Origin: Labilibaculum sp.
GTDB taxonomy: Bacteria > Bacteroidota > Bacteroidia > Bacteroidales > Marinifilaceae
NCBI RefSeq assembly: GCF_963664555.1
Contig: NZ_OY761461.1
Coordinates: 3,100,001-3,164,000, forward strand
Direction: 5' to 3'
DNA: 64,000 nucleotides
Shown here: positions 34,727 through 43,410 of the stretch, piece after piece
Layout: each line of letters opens with the position of its first letter
Position numbering within the stretch: the stretch's first letter is position 1
Notes under the pieces: generated by a model
Databases searched by the model: none
Seen by the model: the letters and a program-made list of their open reading frames with translations, nothing else
Told to the model about the DNA's origin: nothing
Made by a program: the position numbers and the translations under genes

Positions 34727-35917
34727 TTATTTTAACACATTTGTGAAATTTAGATTTTCATCAATCAATTCGTTAATTGTATTGACAGATTGATGTGAGT
34801 GAAATTTATCTTGCGGCGAATTAATGCAATAGTCAACTAATTGATCTACAGTTGATGTTGCCACATGCATTCGCGTATCCGAAGAAGCATAATAAATTTT
34901 CACGCTGTGATCTTCATCAGCAATCCACCCATTCGAAAAAACTACATTCGAAACATCACCTACACGCTCAGATTGCAAGGGAGCAATAAAATGACCATGC
35001 GGTTTGTGAGTAATCACCCATGGCTTTTCCAGATCCGTCATGAACATGTATAAGGTATATCTTAATCCTGCAGCAGTATTCCGAACTCCGTGTGCCAGAT
35101 GCAACCATCCTTTACCGGTACGGATTGGCGTCGGTCCTAATCCGTTTTTCACCTCGTAAATGGTGTGATAGGTTTTGGCATCAACAATGATTTCATTTAC
35201 CACTTCTGCATTCTCAATTGTTTTAGACAAGCCAAAACCAATTCCTCCGCCTTTTCCTGTATCAATAAAACCATCCTGCGGACGGGTAAAAAATGCATAC
35301 TTTCCCTCTATTAAGTGAGGAAATAACACCACATTACGCTGCTGTCCTGAAGTCGATTTTAAATCAGCCAAACGTTCCCAACTCACTAAATCTTTCGTTC
35401 TGGCAATACCAGCTGAAGCTACTGCGCTTGAAGTGTCCCCATCTGGTGCATCTGGGTCTTTTCGTTCAGTACAAAACACACCGTAAATCCATCCATCATC
35501 ATGTTTCGTCAAACGCATATCGTAGACATTAGTATCCTCATCTTCAGTTTGAGGCATGCTTACTGGCCGATCCCAAAATTTAAAATTATCCACCCCATTT
35601 GAACTTTCGGCAATAGCAAAAAACGACTTTCTATCGTTTCCTTCAACACGAACCACTAAAAGATATTTACCATCAATTTTAACAGCACCCGCATTAAATA
35701 CTGCATTAAACCCGATACGCTCCATAAAAAACAGATTGGTATCTGGATTAAAATCAAACCGCCACTGCAATGGCAAATGATCTCTTGTTACAATAGGGTT
35801 TGCATACCGATTGTATATGCCATTGGTACTAAACAGTTTTTCATTCTTTCTTCCCAACAATTCTTCATGTTTTTCACGAATCAATTTTATTCGTTCTGCA
35901 AACAACTCTTTATTCAT
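34727..35917 (-). CDS. GH130 4-O-beta-D-mannosyl-D-glucose phosphorylase
   Basis: A 396-residue cytoplasmic phosphorylase (no signal peptide) of GH130 subfamily 1 type. The five-bladed propeller includes GFNAVFNAGAVKIDGKYLLVVRVEG, the proton-donor Asp133 in NVYDMRLT, and VGDVSNVVFSNGW near the end. Its length agrees with mannosylglucose phosphorylases (about 390). With phosphate it splits mannosyl-beta-1,4-glucose to alpha-mannose-1-phosphate and glucose, completing the epimerase route. The start lies 9 nt after the GH26 stop. Confidence 0.9.
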   Translation of the reverse strand: MNKELFAERIKLIREKHEELLGRKNEKLFSTNGIYNRYANPIVTRDHLPLQWRFDFNPDTNLFFMERIGFNAVFNAGAVKIDGKYLLVVRVEGNDRKSFFAIAESSNGVDNFKFWDRPVSMPQTEDEDTNVYDMRLTKHDDGWIYGVFCTERKDPDAPDGDTSSAVASAGIARTKDLVSWERLADLKSTSGQQRNVVLFPHLIEGKYAFFTRPQDGFIDTGKGGGIGFGLSKTIENAEVVNEIIVDAKTYHTIYEVKNGLGPTPIRTGKGWLHLAHGVRNTAAGLRYTLYMFMTDLEKPWVITHKPHGHFIAPLQSERVGDVSNVVFSNGWIADEDHSVKIYYASSDTRMHVATSTVDQLVDYCINSPQDKFHSHQSVNTINELIDENLNFTNVLK

Positions 35918-35926
35918 ACCAAAAGT

Positions 35927-37024
35927 TTAATTATTTATTTTTTTCAGTTTATTAAAATCGGTCAGTAAAAGCATTTCAGGTTGATCTAAAAAGTTCCTGG
36001 CATCAGTGGCTGACGAATGATTTTCGTAGGGAAAAAAGAAATGAACCTTTGGGTCACTCCTCCAAACCATTACATAACTTAATTCTTTGCTGATTAATGA
36101 ATCACCAAGCACTTTGCCCAGTTTTTTAGTAAACCACAAGGAATCAGAAACATTCTCCAAACCAGTTTCTGTCAGCGCTGCCAATTTGTTCTTCTCTTTT
36201 GCATAAGCAATTAGAATGTATAATTTTTTAACAGCTTCCTTTTCGCCATCAGGTATTTTTAAATCGTAATAATTGTCCATTCCTATAATATCAACCACAT
36301 CATCACCGGGATACCAGTTCAAGTATTCTTCAATAGTTGAAAAATTTCGGTCAGGAGAATAGGCCACCAACATTTGAGTCAGTCCTTTTTTGTTTTTTAA
36401 ATAGTTTATGGTGAACCGAAATAACTCCTTTACTTCTTCTGCTGTGCAGTTTTTTGTTCCCCACCAAAACCAAGCACCATCCATTTCGTGCCACGGACGA
36501 AAAATAAAAGGCATTGCGGTTCCATCATCTGTTTTCAAGGATTTAAAGAAATCAGCAACCCTATCCAATTGAATCAAAAACTCGTTGTGATGTGATCCAT
36601 TTGGCAAAATATGCTTCACGACATCGTTTTCGGTATTCCATGAACTTTCTCCATTAACAACCGAAAAAGGATGCCAGCTAAACGTATTGATTCCTCCCAT
36701 TAAATACCCTTTTATTGCCAATCGCTTCATGTCCGAAAAAGGAACGTTATCCAAATTGTGCGTGTGTTGAAGTTCTATACCACCTAATTCCCAGCCGAAC
36801 ATGGCCGGATAATCTCCGGCAACCCGTTTCACATCCGACTCTCCATCCACATAAGCCCAATTCTTTCCATATGCCAAATCATCCTGATGTCCAAAAAGAA
36901 TTCCTTTTCCTTTCACAGATTTCAATTGTTCTGCAATTGAATTGATGGTTTTATCAACTGGTTTTTGGGAGCAAGCCATCAACACAGACAGACCTATAAC
37001 AGCTGTTATTTTCGGTATTATCAT
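35927..37024 (-). CDS. GH26 endo-beta-mannanase, lipoprotein
   Basis: A 365-residue lipoprotein (lipobox LMAC, Cys18) with a bare GH26 barrel. GILFGHQDDLAYG at the start and FIFRPWHEMDGAWFWWG (acid/base Glu180) plus LTETGLENVSD (nucleophile Glu286) are diagnostic. Such short GH26 enzymes release mannobiose in the periplasm or at the surface. I chose the ATG at 37024 (MIIPKITAV) because the signal peptide follows; the frame opens at 37069. It is the first gene of the mannan operon, with a promoter match about 75 nt upstream. Confidence 0.88.
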   Translation of the reverse strand: MIIPKITAVIGLSVLMACSQKPVDKTINSIAEQLKSVKGKGILFGHQDDLAYGKNWAYVDGESDVKRVAGDYPAMFGWELGGIELQHTHNLDNVPFSDMKRLAIKGYLMGGINTFSWHPFSVVNGESSWNTENDVVKHILPNGSHHNEFLIQLDRVADFFKSLKTDDGTAMPFIFRPWHEMDGAWFWWGTKNCTAEEVKELFRFTINYLKNKKGLTQMLVAYSPDRNFSTIEEYLNWYPGDDVVDIIGMDNYYDLKIPDGEKEAVKKLYILIAYAKEKNKLAALTETGLENVSDSLWFTKKLGKVLGDSLISKELSYVMVWRSDPKVHFFFPYENHSSATDARNFLDQPEMLLLTDFNKLKKINN

Positions 37025-37099
37025 TACATTATTGTTTTTATATATTCTTTTTAATTGCAACTTTCTCATCTGTGAAAAATTCCCTTAATAATTACATCT

Positions 37100-37130
37100 C
37101 AAAATTATATCGTTTGCACCCCTCGGTCAA
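37100..37130 (-). promoter_or_regulatory. Promoter of the mannan operon
   Basis: On the minus strand, TTG (37130-37128), a 20-nt spacer and TAATTTTG (37107-37100) match the Bacteroidota -33/-7 consensus (TAnnTTTG). It lies 75 nt before the GH26 ATG and would drive the 14-gene mannan operon divergently from the AraC gene. Confidence 0.55.
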
Positions 37131-37324
37131 GTATTTTTCAATCGTAAGATGATACTTTATTATCATTTCTAATAAAAATGATTTGCAACATCAAAAAATA
37201 AACGAAACCACCTCTTATTCAATCAAATAACAAAATAACTAAATGACACAGAACCCGAAAACACAGCTAAAACACACAATATATTTACCAGAACTTAACT
37301 CTACAATCCAAATATTCATCTTAA

Positions 37325-37357
37325 ATAGTACAATTCAACCACCATCTATTGTACTAT
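37325..37357. promoter_or_regulatory. Candidate AraC operator (perfect inverted repeat)
   Basis: ATAGTACAAT (37325-37334) and ATTGTACTAT (37348-37357) are perfect reverse complements, 23 bp centre to centre (about two helical turns). The right arm overlaps the TTG box of the araC-type promoter, so binding there would be expected to affect the regulator's own transcription. The remainder of the 37070-37395 divergent region shows only AT-rich sequence. Confidence 0.55.
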
Positions 37358-37379
37358 CACATCATTTTAAGTAGTTTTG
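37349..37379 (+). promoter_or_regulatory. Promoter of the AraC-family regulator gene
   Basis: TTG (37349-37351), 20-nt spacer and TAGTTTTG (37372-37379) match the Bacteroidota consensus exactly, ending 16 nt before the ATG, so the leader is very short. Confidence 0.6.
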
Positions 37380-37395
37380 CATAAAATTACAAGCT

Positions 37396-38274
37396 ATGAA
37401 AGACCATATTCACAGAGAAATAACCCCTTTGCAAGAGAATGATTGTTTCCTAATATTTGACAGAGAAAGAAATGCTTTTAACTTTCCAATTCACTTCCAT
37501 CCTGAATTCGAAATTAACTACATACATAAAGCAAAAGGAGGAAAAAGAATCATTGGAGATCACATTGGGGAAATCCAAAACAAAGAATTAGTTATGGTAG
37601 GTCCTAATCTTTATCATGGATGGGAAAATTACAAAAACGATAGCAAAGAACTTCTGCATGAAATCACAATACAATTCCCCAGAGAATTATTCGATGATAA
37701 TACTCTGAATAGAAATATGCTTAAACCCATACGGGAACTGCTCAACAATGCCAACAGAGGTATTTTATTTTCAGAGGATACGACAAGAATGGTGGAACCA
37801 AAACTAATTGCTCTTAGTCAGAAAAGAGGTTTCGACAGTTATTTAGCATTTCAATCATTATTATATGATCTCGCTATTTCCAGAGAACAACATTTACTTA
37901 CAAATATGTCATTTCACCGCCAGAATGATTTTCACAATAGTGAAAGAATTGAACGAATTTACAAGTACATACAAGACAATTTCCAGCAAAAAATTAAGCT
38001 TGAGGATGCGGCTGCACTTATAAACATGTCAGTAATATCATTTAGTCGCTTGATAAAGCAACGAACAGGGAAATCTTTTGTTGAATTTGTTATTGAAATT
38101 CGTTTGGGAATAGCTACCCGGCTATTAATTGAAACCAACAAGAGCATCGCGGAAATTTGTTTCGATTGCGGCTTCAACAACATTTCCAACTTTAATAGAA
38201 TATTCAAGAAAAAACAAGACTGTACTCCGTCTGAATTTAGAATGAACTTTAACGGAACTAAAAATGTGTATTAA
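37396..38274 (+). CDS. AraC-family transcriptional regulator of the mannan locus
   Basis: A 292-residue regulator. The N-terminal half is a cupin-like sugar-sensing domain (FPIHFHPEFEINYIHKAKGGKRIIGDHIG, with HxHPxxE), and the C-terminal half has the two helix-turn-helix units of HTH_18: IKLEDAAALINMSVISFSRLIKQRTGKSFVEFVIEIRL and SIAEICFDCGFNNISNFNRIFKKKQDCTPSEFR. It is divergent from the GH26-first operon and likely activates it on sensing a cytoplasmic mannan product. Control of a SusCD locus by AraC rather than a hybrid two-component system is less common. Confidence 0.87.
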   Translation: MKDHIHREITPLQENDCFLIFDRERNAFNFPIHFHPEFEINYIHKAKGGKRIIGDHIGEIQNKELVMVGPNLYHGWENYKNDSKELLHEITIQFPRELFDDNTLNRNMLKPIRELLNNANRGILFSEDTTRMVEPKLIALSQKRGFDSYLAFQSLLYDLAISREQHLLTNMSFHRQNDFHNSERIERIYKYIQDNFQQKIKLEDAAALINMSVISFSRLIKQRTGKSFVEFVIEIRLGIATRLLIETNKSIAEICFDCGFNNISNFNRIFKKKQDCTPSEFRMNFNGTKNVY

Positions 38275-38330
38275 CCTAGCATTAGTTAAAGGTTTACTGC
38301 AATTTTATGACTGTGAAATAATCTTACAAA

Positions 38331-38360
38331 AAAAGAGATCCTGCTAGCAAGATCTCTTCG
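38331..38360. terminator. Bidirectional terminator between AraC and helicase genes
   Basis: AAGAGATC (38333-38340) and GATCTCTT (38351-38358) pair perfectly around a ten-base loop, with a long A-run on the left. It serves the convergent genes ending at 38274 and 38386. Confidence 0.75.
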
Positions 38361-38385
38361 ATATATTTTTATGAACAAGAGCTAT

Positions 38386-39507
38386 TTATTTTCTTGGTCT
38401 GATTTGGTTGAAGGCAATGTTTAACGTTTTTTGGAAATAACGGAGGTTTTTAAGCTCCTTGCTATTTACCAACGACAGCGAAACACCCTCTTTACCTGCA
38501 CGTGCAGTTCGACCGCTGCGGTGTGTGTAATACTCTTCCTTATCGGGCAATTCATAATGCACAACAAACGAAAGATCTACAATATCAATTCCGCGGGCAG
38601 CAATATCTGTAGCAACCAAAATTCTCAGGCTTTCGTTTTTAAAAGCCCGCATTACCTTATCTCGTTCAATCTGTTTTAAATCGCCGTGAATGGCATCGGT
38701 AGGAATATTTTTTGCAATTAACTGCTTGGCCAAAACCTGTGCCGAAGCCTTGGTTTTACAAAACACCACACCCCTGTTTTTTTGCTCCGATTTTAAAAAC
38801 TGAATCAGGATGTTCAATTTTTCATTGTCTTCGCAAATCAGAAACTGATGCTGAATATTTTTATTTACTACATTTCGTCCACTCACCTCAATTTTATGCG
38901 CGCTGGGAGAAAAGTGTCTTTTAATAATCTGCATAATTTCCTGAGGCATAGTAGCCGAGAACAACCATCGGTTTTCTACACGCGACAGGTGAGTTAAAAT
39001 CTCATCCAACTGCGTTTTAAAACCCATGCTCATCATTTCATCAGCCTCATCCAAAATTACAGTCTTTACATGACTCAAATCAACTGCTTTTCTCTTCACC
39101 AAGTCAATCAATCGACCTGGAGTCGCCACAATGATATGAGTTGGACGACGCAAAGCACTAATTTGCCGGTCAATTTGTTCACCACCATAAACCGATTCTG
39201 TGAAAATCTTATCGGAGTACTTGGTAAACTTGAACAATTGTTTTGCAATTTGCTGTCCCAACTCGCGGGTTGGACAAAGAATCAAACCTTGCACTTTGTC
39301 TGATTTGGTGTTGATTCTTTGTAGTAAAGGGATTCCGAAGGCTGCTGTTTTACCTGTACCCGTTTGAGCCTGTCCAATTAAATCGGTGTTAGCCTGAAGA
39401 AGTACCGATATCACTTCTGCTTGTATTTGAGTAGGCTTAATAATATTAAGATCGTTTAATCCCTTGATAATATCTTTATTTACGCCTAATTCCTTAAAGT
39501 TTTCCAC
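38386..39507 (-). CDS. DEAD-box RNA helicase
   Basis: A 373-residue ATP-dependent RNA helicase with a full motif set: Q motif (IKPTQIQAEVI), motif I (AQTGTGKTAAFG), Ia (PTRELGQQ), Ib (TPGRLIDL), II (DEAD), III (SAT), IV (VVFCKTKASA), V (ATDIAARGIDI) and VI (HRSGRTARAG). It has no C-terminal RNA-binding extension, so it is a short form compared with RhlE/CsdA. Likely roles are ribosome assembly or mRNA turnover. It is unlinked to its neighbours. Confidence 0.92.
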   Translation of the reverse strand: MENFKELGVNKDIIKGLNDLNIIKPTQIQAEVISVLLQANTDLIGQAQTGTGKTAAFGIPLLQRINTKSDKVQGLILCPTRELGQQIAKQLFKFTKYSDKIFTESVYGGEQIDRQISALRRPTHIIVATPGRLIDLVKRKAVDLSHVKTVILDEADEMMSMGFKTQLDEILTHLSRVENRWLFSATMPQEIMQIIKRHFSPSAHKIEVSGRNVVNKNIQHQFLICEDNEKLNILIQFLKSEQKNRGVVFCKTKASAQVLAKQLIAKNIPTDAIHGDLKQIERDKVMRAFKNESLRILVATDIAARGIDIVDLSFVVHYELPDKEEYYTHRSGRTARAGKEGVSLSLVNSKELKNLRYFQKTLNIAFNQIRPRK

Positions 39508-39695
39508 AACAAATAATTTAAATAGTCCGCAAAGATAGCTTAATCAATTCAGAATTAAGAATGATGACTAAAAATACTGAACTGCTCTCAAAATCCTATG
39601 ACTAAAGCCAGAGGTGAAGCATCAAAAATGCCATAAAATAACCGGATAACAAATCATTTTGTCCCCTGTTTTAGCAGGAATAGATACACAAAAAC

Positions 39696-39731
39696 AGCGT
39701 AAAACATGATTCAAGAGAACGTTTTACGCCT
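39696..39731 (-). terminator. Hairpin after small membrane protein gene
   Basis: GCGTAAAAC (39698-39706) pairs with GTTTTACGC (39721-39729). On the minus strand the stem is followed by TGTTTTTGTG and lies about 35 nt after the stop at 39764. Confidence 0.6.
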
Positions 39732-39763
39732 GCACCCATCTCAAAATACAAGATTAATTCATC

Positions 39764-40240
39764 TTAGAATAATTCCCTGTCTTCTTCATTTTCTATTTGC
39801 ATTGCATGCACCAATGTCCACTTAAATGGAAAGGACTTACTCAAGGTATACAACACCATAATCCATGGCAAAAACCAAATCAAATTTTCAGTTAGTGAAT
39901 AAGCAAGTATGGCTACAATTCCTGTTAATGCTCCAAATAACATTTTAAAAGAAAATGCTTTTCTAAAATATTTTAGTTTTTCTTCCAAACTATCAAACAA
40001 ACCCACATATTCCAATTTCTTTTTATACATCATCTCCGAAATAATAATCTCCACAATAATCAAAGAAATTCCCAATATGTTCTTCCATATTGATATATTC
40101 AAACTTTTATGAATACTTAAAATTGAATACTCACCGCCAATAGCCAAAACGCCCAAAGCAAGTTCAACAATAAGAACAATAAAAAATGCTGAAACCAATC
40201 CAAATCTTGTCCACTGAACCAGTTGTTGTAAATTCTTCAT
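39764..40240 (-). CDS. Hypothetical membrane protein, 158 residues
   Basis: Not recognised. Four membrane segments can be seen: FGLVSAFFIVLIVELALGVLAI, WKNILGISLIIVEIIIS, MLFGALTGIVAILAYSL and IWFLPWIMVLYTLS. A cytoplasmic loop between segments 2 and 3 is charged (MMYKKKLEYVGLFDSLEEKLKYFRK). The C-terminus is acidic (NEEDRELF). No signature residue suggests a transport or enzyme role. It has its own terminator, and a 600-nt gap precedes it. Confidence 0.7.
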   Translation of the reverse strand: MKNLQQLVQWTRFGLVSAFFIVLIVELALGVLAIGGEYSILSIHKSLNISIWKNILGISLIIVEIIISEMMYKKKLEYVGLFDSLEEKLKYFRKAFSFKMLFGALTGIVAILAYSLTENLIWFLPWIMVLYTLSKSFPFKWTLVHAMQIENEEDRELF

Positions 40241-40840
40241 AATAATAAATTAAGCAATTAATTAATAGATTTAATTTTTAGCAGGAGGATCGCAATCTTA
40301 ACGAATAATCGCTTTACTTGAGGTTACACACCTCAAAAAACCTTGTTTTTTTAAAGTTATTTAACACACAAACGATTACAAATCATTTGTGCGGGTCAGT
40401 GCAGAAATTCAAATTAACCCGAAATAAACAGATTAAAAAATATCCGGATTGTAAGAAATGCTTCCGCATTCTAAATATTGCAAAAGCAGGTGGTGTAATT
40501 TACAATTAACTTAATTCCTGCAGTAATTACAAATAACAGTAAAAAGTGGTGTTTCCTTTCTATTGATTTATTACTTACAAATCAAAAATAAAGGAACACT
40601 CCTACTTTTCCTATTTAAATTGAGGAATTGGGGAAAACATGTAGAACACTTCCCCATATTTTGTCAATCTTCAAAATATTAGATCCATTTTAATTTTCAT
40701 CATCTTATTGATACCATACATTTTACTGTATAAAGAGTAATATCTGGCACGTTTATTGGCTTTCTCGAGTCATTAAAAAGAAACAAAATTATTTTTCTAA
40801 CGTTTTCAGTTAATAAACTTTAATTAAAATTTAACACACA
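40241..40840. other. Intergenic gap with a small hairpin only
   Basis: This gap separates divergent genes. A short hairpin TTGAGG/CCTCAA lies at 40318-40336. A frame at 40318-40509 has no start context, no family pattern and begins in this hairpin, so I do not call it. The last 100 nt before 40841 must hold the DUF4382 promoter, but no strong box was found. Confidence 0.45.
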
Positions 40841-41632
40841 ATGAAGATTTTTAAATCACTAAGTGCAATCAGTCTTGTAATTTTATCATTGATTTTTATC
40901 CAATGTTCCGATGACAATGTAAAACTTACAACTCCTGTAAAAATTAGATTAACAGATGCTCCCGCACAATACGATAAGGTTAATATTGATATTCAGGCTA
41001 TTCAATTTCATTCATCAAACGATGAAAACACAGAAGATGGATGGCAGGAAATGAATTTATTAAATGCTGGTATTTATGACTTATTGGAGTTCAATAACGG
41101 TTTAGATACTCTTTTGGTAGATCAGGAAATGCCAAGTGGCACTGTTTCTCAAATGCGATTGATTCTTGGCGCAAATAACTCGGTAGTTATTGATGGTGTT
41201 TCTTATGATTTGGATACTCCTTCTGCTCAGACTTCTGGTTTGAAATTTCAAATTCACGATGATTTCTTAGCTGGAATTGAGTACAAATTATGGATAGATT
41301 TTGATGCTGCCCGTTCTATTGTTTCAACAGGGAATGGCAAATACAAACTAAAACCTGTAATCAGAACTTTTAACGAAGCGACAAGTGGCGCCATTTCTGG
41401 AACTATATCTCCAGCTGAAGCACTTCCAACTATTCATGCAATAATCGGTTTGGATACGATCTCGACCATTGCCGAAGAAAACGGAAGTTTCCTTATTAAA
41501 GGATTGCAAGCAGGCACATACAAGATTGATTTAATGCCTGTTGATGGATTCGCCGAAAAAGAAGTTGAAGATATTGCAGTAAGCAATGGTGCTGTTACCG
41601 ATGCTGGGACGATAGAAATTTCGGTTAATTAA
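40841..41632 (+). CDS. DUF4382 lipoprotein
   Basis: A 263-residue lipoprotein (lipobox FIQC, Cys22). The DUF4382 domain starts at VKIRLTDAPAQYDKVNIDIQAIQFHS and covers about 28-175, followed by a small carboxypeptidase-regulatory-like beta domain (GAISGTISPAEALPTIHAIIGLDTISTIAEENGSFLIKGLQAGTYKIDLMP). The family is secreted and of unknown function. It is monocistronic, with a terminator after the stop. Confidence 0.85.
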   Translation: MKIFKSLSAISLVILSLIFIQCSDDNVKLTTPVKIRLTDAPAQYDKVNIDIQAIQFHSSNDENTEDGWQEMNLLNAGIYDLLEFNNGLDTLLVDQEMPSGTVSQMRLILGANNSVVIDGVSYDLDTPSAQTSGLKFQIHDDFLAGIEYKLWIDFDAARSIVSTGNGKYKLKPVIRTFNEATSGAISGTISPAEALPTIHAIIGLDTISTIAEENGSFLIKGLQAGTYKIDLMPVDGFAEKEVEDIAVSNGAVTDAGTIEISVN

Positions 41633-41656
41633 AAAATAAACATTACTACTACAATT

Positions 41657-41690
41657 AAAAGTTGCTCTTTTTAGGGCAGCTTTTTTTTTA
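41657..41690 (+). terminator. Terminator after DUF4382 gene
   Basis: AAAGTTGCTCT and AGGGCAGCTTT pair over 11 positions with two G-U pairs, followed by about nine T. Confidence 0.8.
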
Positions 41691-41776
41691 TTTATAAAAA
41701 CTCTTCAGCCAATGTTCCCTCCTTATTTTTGCTTAACCAAATTGATCTTCATATATTTAATTGAAAAGAAATAGGA

Positions 41777-42160
41777 ATGAAATTCAAATACAAAATATCT
41801 CCAGATTTAAAACTGATTAATGAATACTATTACGGTTATTTCAAATGGAATGATTTAATACGCCACACACTAAGTACTCGTGAAGATTCTTTATTTGATG
41901 AAACCTATCATGTGATTGCCGATTTTACACAAGCTAAAGTAATCTTAAACATCAATGATTTAGATGACTACATTGAGGAATACCAAAAGTACAGTCCGAT
42001 CGCAAATAAATGCGCCATTATTGTAAGTGAATCGTATGACACCTCAATGGCTATGCTGTTCGAAATTCAGGTCCGAATTCAAAATGCGAAAGTTTTTCAT
42101 TCCCATGAGGAAGCATACGGGTGGCTTGAAATTGATCCCGTTAAAATTGTAAAAGCATAA
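41777..42160 (+). CDS. Hypothetical protein, possibly STAS/SpoIIAA-like
   Basis: A 127-residue soluble protein without signal peptide. The pattern (KYKISPDLKLINEYYYGYFKWNDLIRHTLS, then YHVIADFTQAKVILNINDLDDYIEEY, then KCAIIVSESYDTSMAMLFEIQ and VFHSHEEAYGWLEI) fits an alternating beta/alpha SpoIIAA-like (STAS) fold as seen in many small Bacteroidota proteins. I cannot name a function. It is monocistronic. Confidence 0.7.
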   Translation: MKFKYKISPDLKLINEYYYGYFKWNDLIRHTLSTREDSLFDETYHVIADFTQAKVILNINDLDDYIEEYQKYSPIANKCAIIVSESYDTSMAMLFEIQVRIQNAKVFHSHEEAYGWLEIDPVKIVKA

Positions 42161-42501
42161 ACCCCAAGTCTAAACTTATTAAAACTGATTTAAAATTACC
42201 TCTCCATCAAGCATTTAACTTGACATCCATCATTCAATGAGTTAACTTTAATTCTAGACCTGAGGATGAATGAAAATTTGTTCTAACCCCCTAAGATTCC
42301 CTCCTGAGGAATCAAAAATATTGGGTTATCTCCCTTACCTAATTGAGTTCGTTAATTTTATAGTATGAATTGGTAAGACAATTTTTTCCTTTTAAGAACA
42401 CTTATTTAATTGGAACAAATTTTCAGCTTGTAATGTAAGTCACAGGTCTTCCAATTTCAATGCGATGTCAAAAAAAACAATCACCTTTTAAACCTTGAAT
42501 C
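42161..42501. other. Intergenic gap, one weak hairpin
   Basis: The stretch before the peroxiredoxin gene contains a GATTCC/GGAATC hairpin at 42295-42313, followed by AAAAATA rather than a T-run. No gene and no certain promoter is seen. Confidence 0.4.
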
Positions 42502-43236
42502 ATGGAAGAAAAGAATGAGAGAAGCGTAATTCCAATGCCACGTATCGGTGATAAAGCTCCCGAATTTAGAGCAGTTACTACTCAGGGGAATATTCATTTT
42601 CCGAATGACTACAGTGGCTCGTGGGTCATACTGTTTAGCCATCCTGCCGACTTCACTCCTGTATGTACTTCAGAATTCATGACTTTTGCAAGCATGGAAG
42701 GCCAATTTCAAGAAGCTAATTGTAAGTTAGTAGGCTTATCAATCGATGGTTTATATAGCCATATTGCCTGGTTACGGACAATTAAGGAGAAAATTAAATA
42801 TAAAGGGATGAAAAACATAGAAGTCAAATTCCCTTTAATCGAAGATATTACCATGGAAGTGGCAAATATGTACGGCATGATTCAACCTGGAGAAGACAGC
42901 ACAAAAGCAGTTCGGGCTGTATTCTTCATTGATCCTCATGGAATTATCCGTACAATTATTTATTATCCTTTAAGTTTAGGTCGAAATTTCGATGAAATAT
43001 ACCGTGTAGTGGTTGCACTGCAAACTGCTGATAAATTCTCAGTAGCAACTCCGGCCGATTGGCGTCCTGGAGATGAAGTAATTGTTCCTCCCGCAGGATC
43101 GTGTGGTGTTGCCAACGACCGAATGGAAAACACAGACGAAGATGTTCACTGCTACGATTGGTTCTTCTGTACAAAAAAGATAAAAAAAGAAGAGATTTTA
43201 GATGCTATTCTTAAAAAAAAGGAGCACGTTCATTAA
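42502..43236 (+). CDS. Peroxiredoxin (Prx6/AhpC-TSA type)
   Basis: A 244-residue thiol peroxidase of the Prx6-like group. The peroxidatic Cys55 is in the motif SHPADFTPVCTSEF. The extra C-terminal part contains GSCGVANDRM and HCYDWFFCTKK, cysteines that in archaeal-type Prx6 can act in the resolving step. No signal peptide, so cytoplasmic. It should reduce hydrogen peroxide or alkyl peroxides. Followed by a strong terminator. Its family length (about 215-250) is normal. Confidence 0.9.
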   Translation: MEEKNERSVIPMPRIGDKAPEFRAVTTQGNIHFPNDYSGSWVILFSHPADFTPVCTSEFMTFASMEGQFQEANCKLVGLSIDGLYSHIAWLRTIKEKIKYKGMKNIEVKFPLIEDITMEVANMYGMIQPGEDSTKAVRAVFFIDPHGIIRTIIYYPLSLGRNFDEIYRVVVALQTADKFSVATPADWRPGDEVIVPPAGSCGVANDRMENTDEDVHCYDWFFCTKKIKKEEILDAILKKKEHVH

Positions 43237-43245
43237 AAAATAAGC

Positions 43246-43287
43246 AATGGCTGCAAAAGTATTTTTTCTTCTGCAGCCATTAATTTT
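43246..43287 (+). terminator. Terminator after peroxiredoxin
   Basis: AATGGCTGCA (43246-43255) and TGCAGCCATT (43272-43281) form a perfect 10-bp stem followed by AATTTTATT. Confidence 0.7.
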
Positions 43288-43410
43288 ATTAGTTCATCAG
43301 AATATCTACATTTACAGATCCTAATAAATATGTATTATTTCATTACAAAAAACACGATGAATATATTTTTTTAAATATCTTAAGGTTAAAATATATCTAG
43401 AGAAGTTAAG

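Noticed and set aside
40318..40509. 63-codon plus frame in the 40.2-40.8 kb gap
   Set aside because: It begins within a small hairpin, has no recognisable domain, and lies in non-coding-like composition.
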